DNA of 64,000 nt from contig JAMCUL010000014.1 in the NCBI GenBank assembly GCA_023381355.1, forward strand, positions 16,421 to 80,420, given 5' to 3'. Under the pieces are notes generated by a model. The model did not search any database, was not told where the DNA came from, and worked only from the letters and a program-made list of their open reading frames with translations. Both the position numbers and the translations under genes were made by a program. Each line of letters starts with the position of its first letter. The stretch's first letter is position 1. This DNA is from Thermoplasmatota archaeon. Lineage in GTDB: Archaea; Thermoplasmatota; Thermoplasmata; Thermoplasmatales; Thermoplasmataceae. This document shows, piece after piece, positions 56,858-64,000 of this stretch.

Positions 56858-58885
56858 TCACAGGACAGTGCCCGAAAGCCTCTTCAATATGTCATCAATA
56901 TCGGCATTCTCCATGATGCACGAATTACTGTTGCAGAGAGAGAATTTACCACTGTGTTGACCCTCCTCTATGAATATAATCCTCCCGGTAAAACCCACTT
57001 CCTTCATCATCCTCCTTATGCTTTCAATCCTTGGTGCATCAAGACCCCTGCCCTTGATTGAGAATGTGGAGGATTCATGCAGAAAGGTCTCCATCCTGAA
57101 TGCAAAATATCCCGGGTATTCATTCATGTTCTTCTTCACGGCATCAGGAACCGGAAGCTTGTCAGGAAGGAACTTGCCGTAGAATTTCAGGGTTTGCATG
57201 ACCCTGTCATAGGCTGAGAATGCCGACGGCATGGCTGAATCTTCCTGTGAGGCTATACTGCCGGTGAATTCGGAATAGCCATTCCTTCGTATGAGTTCCA
57301 TATTCCTGAGAAGCATGCTGTTTGTCTTCTCCATGATCTTCTCCACCAGTTCAGCCCTGGAATCCAACGGGAAGGCTCCGGAATATGAGAGCAGGCCCAT
57401 GGCAACGAAGGCATAATCTGACAGAAATCCATCTATCTTCTTCCCGTTTTCATATGATATGTGTATAACCTCGCCGTCCTGAATCAACCTGGAGGTAAGA
57501 TATTTCATGAGGTCAGATGCAGCAGATCCAATGCTTTCGTCCATGGTAACGAAATAGGCCTCACTCAATGCAAACAACAGGAAGCCATTGAGGTCCGCAC
57601 ATACCTTGGTATCTGTAAGGGGTGGAACCCTCTTACTTCTTGCAGCCCTTAACAATACCAGGGAATTCCTTATTCGGGGAGTCATCCAGAACGTGCCCTG
57701 TTCAATTAATCTTGAGGTTCCCGATGAATCATTCTCAAGATAGAGTATGTTCCTGCCTGTGGAGATGCCTCTTGCCTCATCCATGTAGTTTCCATCCTCC
57801 CCAATGCTGAATACCTGCGCAAAATCACTAAAATTCTCCCCCAGTATGCCCCTGAGTTCATTTGCCGTCCAGGTATAGTACCTACCCTCTGCTCCCTCAC
57901 TGTCTGCATCTATTGCCGTGTAATATCCACCGTCTGGAGACATCATGCTTTCCTTGAGGAATTTGACAATCTCAAAGATCATCTTCCTGTATGAATCATT
58001 TCCTGTGGACCTAACAAGCTGTGAGAGTGCATATATGAGTGATGCCTGATCATAAAGCATCTTCTCGAAATGAGGAATCTTCCAGCCTGTATCTGTTGCG
58101 TACCTGTGGATTCCCAGTCCAACATGGTCGTATATTCCACCCATCCTGATGGCAGCAGTTGTTCGTTCGGCCATCAGCAGGGCCTCACTTTCGTGAAAAA
58201 GTTCGTAATAGGTGGAAAGGAATGATATATAGTGAGGCGTGGGGAATTTCAGGCCACGACCGAAACCCCCGAACCCAGGATCATACATTCGTTTCAGCTG
58301 TGAGAATGCAAGATTTATGGAATCACCTGAAGCCTGGTATGTTGTTGTTATCTTCTTCATCTCTCCCCCATCTGCATTTCTCCGTGAGGTCTCGTAAATA
58401 TTCTTTGGGTCGTTCTTCCAGATCTCACCGATGCTGCTCACAGTCTCGACAAGGCCCATGGTGCCGTGCCTGCTCTCCCTTGGAAGATACGTGAACGCAA
58501 ATACCGGAATCCTGTCAGGGGTGAGGATAACATTGAGTGGCCATCCGGCCGAACCTATCGTTCTTGTGGCAAAGTCCATGAAATATGAATCAAGATCTGG
58601 CCTCTCCTCCCGGTCTATCTTTATGCAGACGAAAGTGGAGTTCATGAGCGCCCCCACATCTTCACGGCTGAAGCTTTCCCTCTCCATTACATGGCACCAG
58701 TGGCATGTGGAATAACCGATACTTGCAAAAATAAGCTTGTTCTCACTCCTGGCCCTGTTGAATGCCTCTTCTCCCCATGGATACCAGTCCACGGGGTTAG
58801 TTGCATGTTGATTGAGATAGGGACTCATTTCCCCCTTCAGATGATTCAGTTTTTCCGTCAAGATATCACTGAACAAGATGTGCAC
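56858..58885 (-). CDS. DUF255/YyaL-type thioredoxin-domain protein
   Basis: A 675-residue protein of the YyaL/spermatogenesis-associated-20 family. [17 protein letters not shown] and STCHWCHVM (Cys61, Cys64) form the N-terminal thioredoxin-like DUF255 domain. A long (alpha/alpha) barrel follows, with [28 protein letters not shown] and [12 protein letters not shown]. Its function is unknown; a redox-linked sugar or cellobiose-epimerase-like role has been guessed from the fold. The start is uncertain among GTG 58885, TTG 58876 and TTG 58858. Confidence 0.9.
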   Translation of the reverse strand: MHILFSDILTEKLNHLKGEMSPYLNQHATNPVDWYPWGEEAFNRARSENKLIFASIGYSTCHWCHVMERESFSREDVGALMNSTFVCIKIDREERPDLDSYFMDFATRTIGSAGWPLNVILTPDRIPVFAFTYLPRESRHGTMGLVETVSSIGEIWKNDPKNIYETSRRNADGGEMKKITTTYQASGDSINLAFSQLKRMYDPGFGGFGRGLKFPTPHYISFLSTYYELFHESEALLMAERTTAAIRMGGIYDHVGLGIHRYATDTGWKIPHFEKMLYDQASLIYALSQLVRSTGNDSYRKMIFEIVKFLKESMMSPDGGYYTAIDADSEGAEGRYYTWTANELRGILGENFSDFAQVFSIGEDGNYMDEARGISTGRNILYLENDSSGTSRLIEQGTFWMTPRIRNSLVLLRAARSKRVPPLTDTKVCADLNGFLLFALSEAYFVTMDESIGSAASDLMKYLTSRLIQDGEVIHISYENGKKIDGFLSDYAFVAMGLLSYSGAFPLDSRAELVEKIMEKTNSMLLRNMELIRRNGYSEFTGSIASQEDSAMPSAFSAYDRVMQTLKFYGKFLPDKLPVPDAVKKNMNEYPGYFAFRMETFLHESSTFSIKGRGLDAPRIESIRRMMKEVGFTGRIIFIEEGQHSGKFSLCNSNSCIMENADIDDILKRLSGTVL

Positions 58886-58887
58886 AC

Positions 58888-58911
58888 TATTAATATTCTT
58901 TTATTATTCCG
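58888..58911. promoter_or_regulatory. Divergent promoter region of YyaL-type and phosphatase genes
   Basis: ATTAATAT (58889-58896) serves the plus-strand phosphatase gene at GTG 58916. AATAATAA (minus strand, 58901-58908) serves the YyaL-type gene. Only 30 bp separate the GTG starts, so the two boxes lie inside each other's promoter. Confidence 0.4.
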
Positions 58912-58915
58912 AAAT

Positions 58916-59509
58916 GTGACAAAGATCGGCATATTCATAAGGCATGGAGAGAGCACTGCGAACTCCGGAGGCATTGTTTCTCATGATCTCGAAGGGTATC
59001 CACTGACTGCTAAAGGGATGAATGAAGCGAGGAGGGCAGGTGAAAATCTTTCCCCCATAAGCGGTACGGTAGACAGGTTTGTTGTCAGTCCACTTGTAAG
59101 GACAATACAGACCGCTGATGAGGTTGCAAAGGGAATGGGCTATGCCGGGAGCACCATTATTGACGAACGACTCAGGGAAACGTTCCTTGGACCTTATAAT
59201 AACAGGCCCGTCTCTGAACTTCCGAAATTCCACAGATCCGAATTCGGCATTGAACCATTCGAGGAGAACGGAATGCGGCTTTATGAATGTGCACAGGATT
59301 ATGAAGGAGTCTCAGTATTTGTTTCACATAACCTGCCAATAAAAGCCCTGATCTGCAAGATTCTTGACCTGGAAGAAGAGGATGCAAAGGGCGTGGATAT
59401 AAGGAATGCAAGCATCTCAATCATAGATTTTGAAAAGGGGAAAGTTCTATGCATTGGTGCAGGCAGGCCTTCAGGCAGGACTCTCGACAGGATCAAGAAC
59501 CGCCTGTGA
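58916..59509 (+). CDS. Histidine phosphatase family protein
   Basis: A 197-residue phosphatase: IGIFIRHGES carries the phospho-His, VVSPLVRTIQTADE the Arg, and VSHNLPIKAL the second His. The frame is open 75 codons further upstream to 58691, but that stretch lies antisense to the YyaL-type gene. GTG 58916, with a box at about -24, is therefore chosen. The substrate is unknown. The end overlaps the convergent MFS gene by 39 bp. Confidence 0.83.
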   Translation: MTKIGIFIRHGESTANSGGIVSHDLEGYPLTAKGMNEARRAGENLSPISGTVDRFVVSPLVRTIQTADEVAKGMGYAGSTIIDERLRETFLGPYNNRPVSELPKFHRSEFGIEPFEENGMRLYECAQDYEGVSVFVSHNLPIKALICKILDLEEEDAKGVDIRNASISIIDFEKGKVLCIGAGRPSGRTLDRIKNRL

Positions 59510-60655
59510 TAATAGAAAAATGAAGGAGCCGGCTATGCTCACACCAACTCCTATGACACCGAGAATGAGTGTACTTGAACTTCCCAGACCTGTGCCCCCT
59601 ATGTACCCTCCAAGTGATGCTCCAATGCCATTTCCCACGAACTGCAACGCATAAAAGAAGCCTATATTGGAGCCGTATGATTCCCGCCTTAGGGATGAGG
59701 TAAGTGCAGGTATTGTTGAGATCTCGTACAGTGAAAAACCGATATAAAACGGTATGAGGAACAGGGTGATAATGGGGAATGGAAAGGAGAAGAATATTCC
59801 GGCAAATACCACCGCTATTCCCAGTGTTATTGTGACTGCTGAAATTCTCACAAAATTCATGTGCCTCCTGCGGCCGTAAACCTCACTGAGATAGAGCGCG
59901 ACCATGCCGGAAAATATGACGGGAATAAGCAGCACGATCCCGTATTCCAGGATTCCAAATAAAATTCCTGCATATATCTGGATTGCGTAGACTATAATGA
60001 AACTGGCAATGCTGAACGTGAGTGAGCCAAGGGAGAGAAGAATTGTGCTCCTCTTTATACTGTACCCTGAATGAGGCCTGGGGACATGGCTATCCCTGAC
60101 ATAGCCGACTGCAATGAGCCCCACAAGCGCCATCACAGAAGAGATGAGGAAAATATTCCTTATATGAATTGCATAACCGAGAAGCGGTGAAAAAGCAGTT
60201 CCGAGCAGAAATGCAGCGCCTATTCCACTCCCAATAATTGCCATGGCGGTATTCTTACGGTCCTCAGGCACAATCTCCTGCGAGAGTGCAGTGATGGGGG
60301 AACTTACCGCTCCAAGACCTGCTATAAACCGGCTCCCTATAAGTTCGTATATGCTGGTTGATTGCCAGCTGAGAAGGTTTCCTATCATGAAAATAAGGAG
60401 TCCTGCCCGGATGATGCGTACCCTCCCATATCTGTCCGATAATTTTCCAGATGGTATCTGCATTATAGCCATTGATATTTCATATGCCGCCAGTGACATG
60501 CCTATGAGGAATCCAGAACTGGTGAATTTTGTTGCATAAAGGGCCAGTACCGGAATCACAAAGAAGACGCCACTGAGCCTTAGGAACTGGATCAGGGAAA
60601 GAATTGAAAGCTTTGTGAATGTTGTCCTGTCAAGCCTGTTGCGCATAATGATCAT
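59471..60655 (-). CDS. Major facilitator superfamily transporter
   Basis: A 394-residue protein of about 12 helices with MFS motif A (PSGKLSDRYGRVRI). The substrate is unknown; drug or metabolite efflux is typical of this type. Its start overlaps the end of the GAF-domain gene by 26 bp, so the two form an operon. Confidence 0.86.
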   Translation of the reverse strand: MIIMRNRLDRTTFTKLSILSLIQFLRLSGVFFVIPVLALYATKFTSSGFLIGMSLAAYEISMAIMQIPSGKLSDRYGRVRIIRAGLLIFMIGNLLSWQSTSIYELIGSRFIAGLGAVSSPITALSQEIVPEDRKNTAMAIIGSGIGAAFLLGTAFSPLLGYAIHIRNIFLISSVMALVGLIAVGYVRDSHVPRPHSGYSIKRSTILLSLGSLTFSIASFIIVYAIQIYAGILFGILEYGIVLLIPVIFSGMVALYLSEVYGRRRHMNFVRISAVTITLGIAVVFAGIFFSFPFPIITLFLIPFYIGFSLYEISTIPALTSSLRRESYGSNIGFFYALQFVGNGIGASLGGYIGGTGLGSSSTLILGVIGVGVSIAGSFIFLLSQAVLDPVESPA

Positions 60656-61109
60656 ATATTAGCTTGACCAGCGGGGCTAAAGATGATGACAGTTCCTCGA
60701 GAAATGCTTCATCGTCACTGTCGAATGCATTCCTTGTATCGGAATCTATATCAATCTCGCCAACCGCAAGATCTCCATACTTTACTGGAACCACTATTTC
60801 AGAATTCGTGCTGACAAAACACGCAAGATATTCATTATTTGATTTCACGTCCTTTTCATTTACCGTCCTTTTCTCACTTATGGCCAGGCTGCAAAGTCCT
60901 TCTCCTATCCTTATCCTGGTATGTTCAGTTGCCTCTCCATGAAAGGCTGAAAGTATGAGATAATCACCTGAAACCACGTATATTCCGGTCCAGTTGAATT
61001 TTGGATTCCGTTCGCTCAAGAGATCGCATACTTCCTTCAATGTAGACACTGCAGAGTTGTAAGCGATCTCTCCTATCATGTCCTTCTGAAATTCCTCAGC
61101 CGTTACCAT
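60630..61109 (-). CDS. GAF-domain protein, free methionine-(R)-sulfoxide reductase-like
   Basis: A 159-residue GAF-domain protein. FNWTGIYV, RIGEGLCSLA, NNEYLACFVS, NSEIVVPV and GEIDIDSD follow the order of fRMsr. Compared by eye with E. coli fRMsr, the Cys in GLCS (Cys73) and the catalytic-type Cys in YLAC (Cys97) are kept. The third Cys, in the GKIAC segment of E. coli, is absent. It may reduce free methionine-R-sulfoxide, but loss of that Cys makes activity uncertain. A generic ligand-sensing GAF protein is the alternative. It heads an operon with the MFS gene. Confidence 0.72.
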   Translation of the reverse strand: MVTAEEFQKDMIGEIAYNSAVSTLKEVCDLLSERNPKFNWTGIYVVSGDYLILSAFHGEATEHTRIRIGEGLCSLAISEKRTVNEKDVKSNNEYLACFVSTNSEIVVPVKYGDLAVGEIDIDSDTRNAFDSDDEAFLEELSSSLAPLVKLIYDHYAQQA

Positions 61110-61289
61110 GGGATGAGATATTTCATTATTATAAATGATTAATGTTTCTTTGGGCCGAAAGGTTCCGATACTAATGAAGATCCCTGCATGATTTTGGCTT
61201 GCCGGGAAATGGATTGGATATGGCAGGCAACCTGCATCTCATTGAAGAAAAGGAGGGCTTCTGGAATTCAACCTCATGCAGAAACCACA

Positions 61290-62105
61290 CTATGGGTTGC
61301 CTGTACAGTATATATCAATGATGGAAATATTATCGCGCCCACCCTTATTAAGTGCCGCCTCAACAAGTGAAATGCAAACCTTCTCTGGATCGTTCCTGAA
61401 CTCAGAAACAATACTTTTGATCTCGCCACTGGTAACCATATCTGTGAGGCCATCTGAACACATCAATATGGTATCCCCACTGGATATCTTGAATTCGCCG
61501 GTGTCTACCTCCACTTCCTCGGTGATTCCAAGGCAGGAATAAATCTGGTTTGTTTTTGGCATCCTGTGTGACCTGTTTATAGATTCAATACGGGAATTTA
61601 CACGCATGATAGTGCAATCTCCAGAATGCACAAAATAGCCCCTATCACCGGAAACCGCCACAAGAGTGAGGGTTGTTGCCATATGATCATCCTGCTCCTT
61701 TTTCCCGTTTGATTCCCTGATTGAAATGTTTGCCCTGTTGAGGGCCTTCACCAGAACCTTATCGTAGGGGACTCCGTCAAGTAGGAATGAAGCGTTTTCA
61801 ATGAAATATGCAAATGCCCTCGTAACAGCCATATAACTTGCCTTTTCCCCATCCTTCATGCCGCCAAGTCCATCTGCCACTGCAGCAAATATTGATGATA
61901 TATCCCTGTTTTCAGCATGGAACCTGTTTTCCGAAACAATGAGACAATCCTCATTATTCTCCCTAACCTTGCCTGCGTGTGTTATGGAACTGAAGATATA
62001 CTTAGGCCTTACGGCCTCAACAACCTCTTCTGGTTTGGATTTGCCTTCATTTCGCTTTTTCCTGTTAATGAAACGTCTTACAGTATCAGAATTAGATTTC
62101 AACAC
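61290..62105 (-). CDS. PP2C-family Ser/Thr protein phosphatase
   Basis: A 271-residue metal-dependent phosphatase. RENNEDC, AVADGLGGMKDGEKAS, HSGDCTIMRV, CSDGLTDM and GGRDNISII are the PP2C motifs with the metal-binding Asp residues in place. About 25 basic residues precede the domain. It is closest in layout to bacterial Stp/PrpC enzymes. No partner kinase is in the window. GGTTAATTAA lies near -26 of the ATG. Confidence 0.92.
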   Translation of the reverse strand: MLKSNSDTVRRFINRKKRNEGKSKPEEVVEAVRPKYIFSSITHAGKVRENNEDCLIVSENRFHAENRDISSIFAAVADGLGGMKDGEKASYMAVTRAFAYFIENASFLLDGVPYDKVLVKALNRANISIRESNGKKEQDDHMATTLTLVAVSGDRGYFVHSGDCTIMRVNSRIESINRSHRMPKTNQIYSCLGITEEVEVDTGEFKISSGDTILMCSDGLTDMVTSGEIKSIVSEFRNDPEKVCISLVEAALNKGGRDNISIIDIYCTGNP

Positions 62106-63115
62106 ATAATGATAATATGATGGGTTAATTAATTTTCTCCCTCATCCTCCAGTTTATCAATATAGGATGCCATATTACTCATCTTGCCTAATTCCCAGGT
62201 TCCTTCATCTCCCCTGTCAATTACCTGGCCTTTCTACTGGGACAAAATATGTTGAAACTGTCTTTCACAGGACAAAGACACGTAAGGTTTCGTACGGAAT
62301 ATTCCCTTGCCCGACTTTCGTGAACTGCCTGCCATTTCTGATTGGGAACCTCAAGAAGTCCCGTATATGCAGTTGAGGACATCATGAAATAATTGAGAAA
62401 TCACTGTTTGCGGTTGAAATTCAGGTATCCCCCTTGAGCATGCTGATCCAGGGAAAATGCAGTTCCATATTCAGCACAGCTGGTCGGGAAGAGACTACAC
62501 AGAAAGTCAATATTTAGGAGGTTTCCAATATGTTCATGAAGATGCAAAATCACCCGGAACAATGAGGTCCATCATTTTCGCCTCACTTAATGGATTTGAA
62601 TTGGGAAGACGGCAGATTTACGGAATCTTATCAAGGACAGGCATCTCAGGGCACACGATTCCTTCCCTTCACTGAATCCACTCCTTTCGTGGATGGAATG
62701 AATTGCAATTCCTTAAGTTACATGCTACACTGGATTCCTCCCCTGCCACATCTCTGCCTGTATCAAATTATAATCGGAAGATTCGATGATTATGCTGAAC
62801 TTTGCCCCGGAAGATACGATGGATCAGTGAAAAAACATGATTACCTGAGAAACGTTCCTCTTAATATCCCTCAGTGACCTGCCATGTTCGTAGTTCCAAT
62901 ATCCTGGCATTCCAATTGGCGACTATAAAAATCAGAATCAGTGCTGAATTATAATACAAAACTGAAAGCCAGGATAGCCCCTCCTGAAAAATCAATGTCG
63001 CCAGTTCTAACCATGCTAGCACTATCCTTAACCTAAAAAGGGAATCTGCAGGAATGGATACCGGATATTGAGCATTATCGAAATTAATATATATAAAAAT
63101 TATATGTGAAATTGA
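62106..63115. other. 1-kb region without a supported gene
   Basis: Short plus-strand frames (62457-62675 and 62590-62877, different frames) have no recognisable motif. The segment may be a decayed gene, but I cannot support any call. It ends in the promoter of the last gene. No repeats, tRNA or CRISPR are seen here. Confidence 0.5.
63085..63096 (+). promoter_or_regulatory. TATA box of the right-edge membrane protein
   Basis: TTAATATATATA-like sequence is centred about 25 nt before ATG 63116, predicting a leaderless mRNA and supporting this start. Confidence 0.55.
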
Positions 63116-64000
63116 ATGGATATCAACTATGCACGTAGATACTGGAAAACCGGGTTAATATTAATGGGAATTTCCATAGTATCCTCAGCAGTTTCATATA
63201 TATTTATTGACCTCTTCATACTGGTTCCCGCGACTTCCTCAAATCCAAATTTGGTACCTCTTGGTTTCTTCATCTATGGAAATCTTTTCCAGATACTTTC
63301 AGACATATTCTTCATTGTATTTGGAATCATGATCATTAGGGTCGCAGTGAGCCTTGATTATTTGAAAGCCCGTAGAGCAGGTTGGCCATTCATGGCAACT
63401 TTCATCACTTTAGGCATAGCTGACTTGATGTCGGCGATTCAGTCTTCAATTAAATATTACAAACCAGATTCACTGAATCAATATTATTCCCCAACCATTG
63501 CTTTTCATGCGACTCTATACGGGACGTTATTAATAGCAGGAGGAATTCTGGCAGGTACTGCCATACTCCTGATTCCAGGTAAAAGCAGGATCACAAATTT
63601 TGTCGCTCCTATATCTGGAATGATTGGAGGGGTCTTCATCTTTGTCGGAACTTATTCCGTTCCGAGTCAATTTAACATTAATAATTATTCTGGCCCCCTG
63701 GTATTTTTCAGAAGGTCATTCTTATCTACGTCAATATCTTCTTTCTTTATTCCCTCACACTTTTATTCCATATTTGGTTTCTTCGGATCATGGGAATTTT
63801 TGGGCCTTACAGCAGGACTCTTATTTGGTGCTGCTTTGATTATGCAGGGTTTTAATCTAATAAGACCCAAAACATTCAACCTCTTATCTCTTGTATCTCT
63901 CTTGTTGTTTTCAGCCGGTTCTATCTTACTTGGAATCAGTATCCTTACAATTAAGGCAGTAAATGACTTTTCTAAGGCAAACCCCCTATACGACTACGTG
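63116..64000 (+). CDS. Polytopic membrane protein, C-terminus cut by window edge
   Basis: ATG 63116 opens a frame that stays open for 295 codons to the edge. It starts MDINYARRYWKTG and contains about eight hydrophobic helices, for example LILMGISIVSSAVSYIF, DIFFIVFGIMIIRVAV and LLLFSAGSILLGISIL. I recognise no family. The start follows the TATA box at the usual distance. The missing end prevents a firmer call. Confidence 0.75.
   Translation, partial: MDINYARRYWKTGLILMGISIVSSAVSYIFIDLFILVPATSSNPNLVPLGFFIYGNLFQILSDIFFIVFGIMIIRVAVSLDYLKARRAGWPFMATFITLGIADLMSAIQSSIKYYKPDSLNQYYSPTIAFHATLYGTLLIAGGILAGTAILLIPGKSRITNFVAPISGMIGGVFIFVGTYSVPSQFNINNYSGPLVFFRRSFLSTSISSFFIPSHFYSIFGFFGSWEFLGLTAGLLFGAALIMQGFNLIRPKTFNLLSLVSLLLFSAGSILLGISILTIKAVNDFSKANPLYDYV

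Noticed and set aside
58691..58915. 75-codon N-terminal extension of the histidine phosphatase
   Set aside because: It lies antisense to the conserved start of the YyaL-type gene, and the RHG domain begins right after GTG 58916.
62457..62877. Two overlapping plus-strand frames
   Set aside because: No recognisable motif, different frames and no promoter or ribosome site; kept only as an unassigned region.
1..64000. CRISPR array, rRNA, integrase or phage module
   Set aside because: No regularly spaced repeats, rRNA-like stretches or integrase/terminase motifs were seen on either strand.

Overview
The window looks like the chromosome of a wall-less, acidophilic archaeon of the Thermoplasmatales. 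The reasons are a class II HMG-CoA reductase for isoprenoid lipids, archaeal pilin-type N-termini, Dph6, a split transketolase with a small transaldolase, a zinc-knuckle nicotinate phosphoribosyltransferase, a DUF929 protein, and many Asn-x-Ser/Thr-rich exported proteins. Most genes that head an operon have a TATA-like box about 24-28 nt before the start codon, which predicts leaderless mRNAs. Genes inside operons more often show GGAGG or GGTGA. I cannot name the genus.

Layout. 1-7.8 kb: a rhodanese cut by the left edge, a Gfo/Idh/MocA oxidoreductase, a ClC-CBS chloride transporter, a DUF2240 protein, HMG-CoA reductase with a TPR protein, and an MFS carrier. 8-9.6 kb: a 53-residue protein, tRNA-Ser(GCT), overlapping msrB-msrA and a DUF1059 protein. 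9.6-15 kb: an ABC-2 exporter pair, a sequon-rich exported protein, tRNA-Arg(GCG), a pilin-like protein and a DUF929 protein. 15-29 kb: housekeeping genes, namely a radical SAM protein, a winged-helix protein with purB, dph6, a peroxiredoxin, an acyl-CoA synthetase, ftsZ, transketolase subunits with transaldolase, a polyprenol-kinase-like protein, malic enzyme and acetyltransferases. 29-34.9 kb: a large RND/MMPL protein, tRNA-Leu(CAG) and a decaying stretch with a hemerythrin-like gene broken by one in-frame TAA. 34.9-38.4 kb: cyclophilin and the cysS-pncA-pncB cluster. 38.5-41.2 kb: a three-gene SPFH/zinc-ribbon operon. 41.2-51.9 kb: hydrolases, a CoA-disulfide-reductase-like flavoprotein, a J-domain protein, a flavin reductase, two membrane proteins of unclear role, an HTH-ACT protein, a TauE exporter and a PPC protein. 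51.9-56 kb: a four-gene tyrosine/homogentisate catabolic operon. 56.3-62.1 kb: a second pilin-like protein, a YyaL-type DUF255 protein, a histidine phosphatase, MFS plus fRMsr-like GAF genes and a PP2C phosphatase. 62.1-63.1 kb holds no gene I can support. A membrane protein runs off the right edge.

How it fits together. Several sets of genes act in one pathway: HPPD, HGD and FAH degrade tyrosine-derived carbon; PncA and PncB salvage nicotinamide; transketolase and transaldolase form the non-oxidative pentose phosphate branch; MsrA, MsrB, the fRMsr-like protein, a peroxiredoxin and a CoA-disulfide-reductase-like enzyme suggest strong oxidative stress. The points most worth a second look are the homogentisate operon, which has no maleylacetoacetate isomerase and ends in a maleylacetate-reductase-like dehydrogenase; the SPFH operon with five double-Cys zinc ribbons; a palindromic TATA box shared by two divergent leaderless genes; the interrupted hemerythrin; and the many tail-to-tail overlaps of convergent genes.
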